Assembly (NCBI GenBank): GCA_964423865.1
Contig: CAYRGN010000007.1
Location: 1-64,000, forward strand
Source: Leadbetterella sp964423865
Lineage (GTDB): Bacteria; Bacteroidota; Bacteroidia; Cytophagales; Spirosomataceae
Direction of reading: 5' to 3'
Length of the DNA: 64,000 nt
Made by a program: the position numbers and the translations under genes. This document shows, piece after piece, positions 61,750-64,000 of this stretch. The notes beneath the pieces were generated by a model. It saw only the letters and a list, made by a program, of their open reading frames with translations, made no database searches and had not been told where the DNA came from. Numbering within the stretch: the stretch's first letter is position 1; every line of letters starts with the position of its first letter.

Positions 61750-61776
61750 TAGTTTTGTTCAAAAAATTGTTCAAAA
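61750..61776 (+). promoter_or_regulatory. -7 element (TAGTTTTG) and TTGTTCAAAA direct repeats before the POT gene
   Basis: TAGTTTTG (61750-61757) matches TAnnTTTG. TTGTTCAAAA occurs twice, at 61755 and 61767, 12 bp apart and overlapping the -7 element and start-site region. The repeat could be a regulator site, on position alone. The leader to the ATG at 61791 would be about 28 nt. Confidence 0.5.
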
Positions 61777-61790
61777 CCTGATAATTCATT

Positions 61791-63548
61791 ATGAGTCAGT
61801 CCGCTGATACCAATCCCGATTTTTTTAAGTCGAAAGTTTTAGGCCATCCGTCCGGTTTATTTGTCTTATTCTTCACGGAAATGTGGGAGCGTTTCTCTTT
61901 TTACGGGATGCGCGCCCTCCTGGTACTCTTCCTCACCTCTACCATTGGGGATGGAGGTTGGGACTGGAGCCGGGAACAGGCCATGGCGCTTTTTGGCTCC
62001 TATGTAGGCCTGGTTTACCTTTCCACCATGTTAGGAGGGTATTTTGCAGATAATATTATCGGTTATCGCCTGGCGGTAGTAGTGGGGGCTTTCCTGATGA
62101 CCCTCGGCCACGCTTCTATGGCAGCCGAAACTCCGTTTTTTACCTATACCGGCCTGGTTCTGCTGGTATTCGGTAACGGGTTCTTCAAACCCAATATGAC
62201 TTCCATTCTTTCGGAAATCTACAAAGATCATCCGGAAAAGAAAGACGGGGCTTATACCATTTTTTATATGGGTGTAAACTCCGGTTCTTTCTTTGGTATC
62301 CTCCTTTGCGGGTACCTTGGAGAGCAGGTGGGCTGGAGCCTGGGATTTGGTCTCGCCGGTATTTTCATGTTCTTCGGTCTCGCGCAATTCTGGCTTTCCC
62401 AGAATATTTTTGGCAACATCGGGCTTAAACCTAAGAAGGCTAACCCGGCTGCCGCGGCTGTTGTAACAGACGAAGACAAACGAAATCCGTTTACTACGAG
62501 CCAGCTGGTACTGATCGGCATTATGGTGGTACTCGGGCTACTGTGGATCATTTTTGAGCCAATAAAGATTATTTCCGGTGGAGCAGTAGACATTTTTAAC
62601 TTTACATTATTGGGCCTTTCCGGGAATAATTTCACTATTTTGCTGGCACTTTTGTTGTTTCTGATCCTATTACTGATCCGTATTCCGCAATATTCCAAAG
62701 TGACCCGCGACCGGATGATCGCCGTTACTTTTTTCGCCTTCCTGGCGGCCTTTTTCTGGGCTATTTTTGAACAGGCACCGGGTACACTCACCATTTTTGC
62801 AAGAGATTATACCAACCGGATTCTGGAAGGAAATGCTGGTCTGATTTTCAAACTGGCCAATTCTTCGCTTACCATTATTCCCCTGGGAATTATTACCTGG
62901 GTACTGTTTAAACTTTTCGGACAAACGTTCAAGGATTATCCCGTGGCAAACGTGATCCTGGGATTCAGTTTCCTTATTGTGTGGGGAATCGCACTCTGGA
63001 TGCTGAAAAACCAGTATGCCCAGGAAGCCCTGGAAGTACCGGCCTCCTGGTTCAGTACCCTCAACTCGCTTTTTGTGATCAGCCTGGCGTCCCTGTTTAC
63101 CAAATTCTGGGATAGCCGGTACAATCCGCCCGCTAACCATAAGTACGGCTTGGGCATGCTTTTGCTGGCCATCGGATGTGCCTGTATCGCTTTCGGGGCG
63201 AGTTCTATTGAAGTAGGCGCACAAACGGCTTCGGTAAGTATGATCTGGTTGATTCTGGTGTATTTGTTCTTTACCATGGGAGAGCTTTGTATCTCTCCCG
63301 TTGGCCTGTCGTATGTAAGCAAACTGGTTCCGGCCAGAATGATCGCTGTGATGTTCGGTATCTGGTACCTGGCGGTAGCCATCGGTATGAAAGCCGCAGC
63401 AAAATTCGGGGAAAGCATTGACCGGGTGGCCAATGAAAAAGGCATTAGCTATTTTTTCTGGATGCTGGCATCCATTGCATTTGCAGCCGCGGTGCTGGCC
63501 GTCATTTCCCGTCCGGTGATCAAAAAATTAATGCACGGCGTGCGGTAA
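61791..63548 (+). CDS. POT/PTR2-family proton-dependent oligopeptide transporter
   Basis: Inner-membrane symporter of 585 residues with about 14 hydrophobic segments. The N-terminal PTR2 signature is FFTEMWERFSFYGMRALLVLFL (ExxERFxYY type). A second signature, GVNSGSFFGILLCGYLGEQVGWSLGFGLAGIFM, follows. It takes up di- and tripeptides with protons. The C-terminus contains MGELCISPVGLSYVSKLVPARMIAVMFGIWYLAVAIG, also typical. The gene appears monocistronic with its own promoter and ends in a repeat hairpin shared with the convergent T9SS gene. Confidence 0.94.
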   Translation: MSQSADTNPDFFKSKVLGHPSGLFVLFFTEMWERFSFYGMRALLVLFLTSTIGDGGWDWSREQAMALFGSYVGLVYLSTMLGGYFADNIIGYRLAVVVGAFLMTLGHASMAAETPFFTYTGLVLLVFGNGFFKPNMTSILSEIYKDHPEKKDGAYTIFYMGVNSGSFFGILLCGYLGEQVGWSLGFGLAGIFMFFGLAQFWLSQNIFGNIGLKPKKANPAAAAVVTDEDKRNPFTTSQLVLIGIMVVLGLLWIIFEPIKIISGGAVDIFNFTLLGLSGNNFTILLALLLFLILLLIRIPQYSKVTRDRMIAVTFFAFLAAFFWAIFEQAPGTLTIFARDYTNRILEGNAGLIFKLANSSLTIIPLGIITWVLFKLFGQTFKDYPVANVILGFSFLIVWGIALWMLKNQYAQEALEVPASWFSTLNSLFVISLASLFTKFWDSRYNPPANHKYGLGMLLLAIGCACIAFGASSIEVGAQTASVSMIWLILVYLFFTMGELCISPVGLSYVSKLVPARMIAVMFGIWYLAVAIGMKAAAKFGESIDRVANEKGISYFFWMLASIAFAAAVLAVISRPVIKKLMHGVR

Positions 63549-63571
63549 CGAATTGGTTTAGTACGCATTTC

Positions 63572-63694
63572 GGTTCTCGACTACGCTCGAACTGACAAGG
63601 GCGAGCGTTACGTGTCAGTTCGAGCGTAGTCGAGAACCGAAAGCGTAGTCGAGAACCGAAAGCGTAGTCGAGAACCAAGCGTAGTCGAGAACCA
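63572..63694. repeat. GGTTCTCGACTACGC-family hairpin with tandem tail
   Basis: The 26-bp unit at 63572-63597 and its perfect inverse at 63613-63638 enclose a 15-nt loop. The inverse is followed by three shorter tandem repeats of AGCGTAGTCGAGAACC (63642 to about 63694). The structure fills the gap between two convergent genes and may act as a bidirectional terminator. It is the same unit as at 58681. Confidence 0.92.
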
Positions 63695-63700
63695 AGCCTG

Positions 63701-64000
63701 TTACCGGATGAGGGTCACATATCCTTTGTACTCTTTCGTGCTGCCCGCCGGATCCAGGCGTTCAAAATTCACGGTAATCACGTAATAATAGGTGCCTGAT
63801 GCGAGTTCCCGGCCGCTATCGTCTTTGCCGTCCCATTCAATAGCCGTGTTATTCAGGGTTCTCACCCTCTGCCCGTGCGCCGAATAAATCTCTGTTTTGG
63901 CTTCCTTGATAAAGGCCGCGCAGTTCATGGGCGTGAAGGTGTCGTTTTTCCCGTCTCCGTTCGGAGAAAACACATTCGGGAAGGAAAGTTTCTCGCAATT
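63701..64000 (-). CDS. C-terminal part of a T9SS type B-sorted (gliding-motility-associated) protein, partial
   Basis: Last 99 residues of a gene that runs off the right edge. The sequence (SFPNVFSPNGDGKNDTFTPMNC...IYSAHGQRVRTLNNTAIEWDGKDDSGRELASGTYYYVI...KEYKGYVTLIR) is the type B CTD of Bacteroidota (CHU_C/gliding motility C-terminal family): P-N-x-F-SPNGDGxND...W-D-G-K-x-x-G-x-x-x-x-SGxYYY...G-x-V-x-L. It routes large secreted or adhesive proteins through the type IX secretion system. The upstream part and the true start lie outside the window. Confidence 0.92.
   Translation of the reverse strand, partial: NCEKLSFPNVFSPNGDGKNDTFTPMNCAAFIKEAKTEIYSAHGQRVRTLNNTAIEWDGKDDSGRELASGTYYYVITVNFERLDPAGSTKEYKGYVTLIR

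Overview
The window reads as a chromosomal segment of a Bacteroidota bacterium, probably Cytophagia or a relative; the genus cannot be told from the sequence. The reasons are a SusC/SusD pair with a CarboxypepD_reg-like plug extension, a propeller/Y_Y_Y/LuxR regulator, a type B T9SS C-terminal sorting domain at the right edge, a bacillithiol gene (bshC), several promoters of the form TAnnTTTG, and weak or absent Shine-Dalgarno sequences. Core genes look moderately GC-rich. Several accessory stretches (16.0-17.4 kb, 23.7-25.6 kb, 43.1-52.3 kb) are visibly AT-rich.

Layout. 1-0.4 kb: heptamer-rich repeats. 0.4-9.1 kb: a glycan or nutrient uptake locus on the minus strand (susC-susD-PKD lipoprotein) with a one-component membrane regulator. 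9.2-15.9 kb: a tetR-tolC-adaptor-RND efflux operon whose three intercistronic gaps are all filled by heptamer-armed repeats. 16.2-17.4 kb: an AAA_14/DUF4143 ATPase with direct repeats upstream. 17.5-23.7 kb: a second RND efflux operon (small His-rich protein, adaptor, HAE1 permease, outer-membrane factor). 23.9-25.6 kb: an ATPase_2/DUF234-type ATPase preceded by a strictly 55-bp-periodic palindrome array. 25.8-29.1 kb: ppk1-msrA-HIT. 29.1-30.5 kb: a convergent flippase-like protein. 30.7-34.3 kb: tRNA-Leu(TAG), trigger factor, ClpP, ClpX. 34.3-34.9 kb: inverted REP-like repeats around a decayed DUF488-type gene. 34.9-38.2 kb: P1 peptidase, GH2 glycosidase, DUF4177 protein. 38.3-41.5 kb: an mnmD-TPR-dihydroorotase operon, divergent from bshC (41.6-43.1 kb). 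43.1-52.3 kb: an accessory island with a DUF433/DUF5615 toxin-antitoxin pair, remnants of a DUF4143 ATPase and of IS21 istB, and a 2641-residue exonuclease-RecQ-UvrD protein. 52.4-64 kb: GMC oxidoreductase pair, priA, holin-like protein, HisC-like aminotransferase, ECF sigma/anti-sigma/adhesin operon, truncated thioredoxin, POT transporter, and the end of a T9SS cargo protein.

The most unusual items are: (1) the giant DEDDh-exonuclease/RecQ/UvrD fusion in an AT-rich island beside a toxin-antitoxin pair and mobile-element debris; (2) the 37-bp palindrome + 18-bp spacer array (exactly 55-bp period) leading into one ATPase gene, with a similar-scale 56-bp direct repeat before the other; (3) a family of intercistronic elements built from degenerate heptamers whose left and right arms are complementary and differ from copy to copy, often abutting stop codons.
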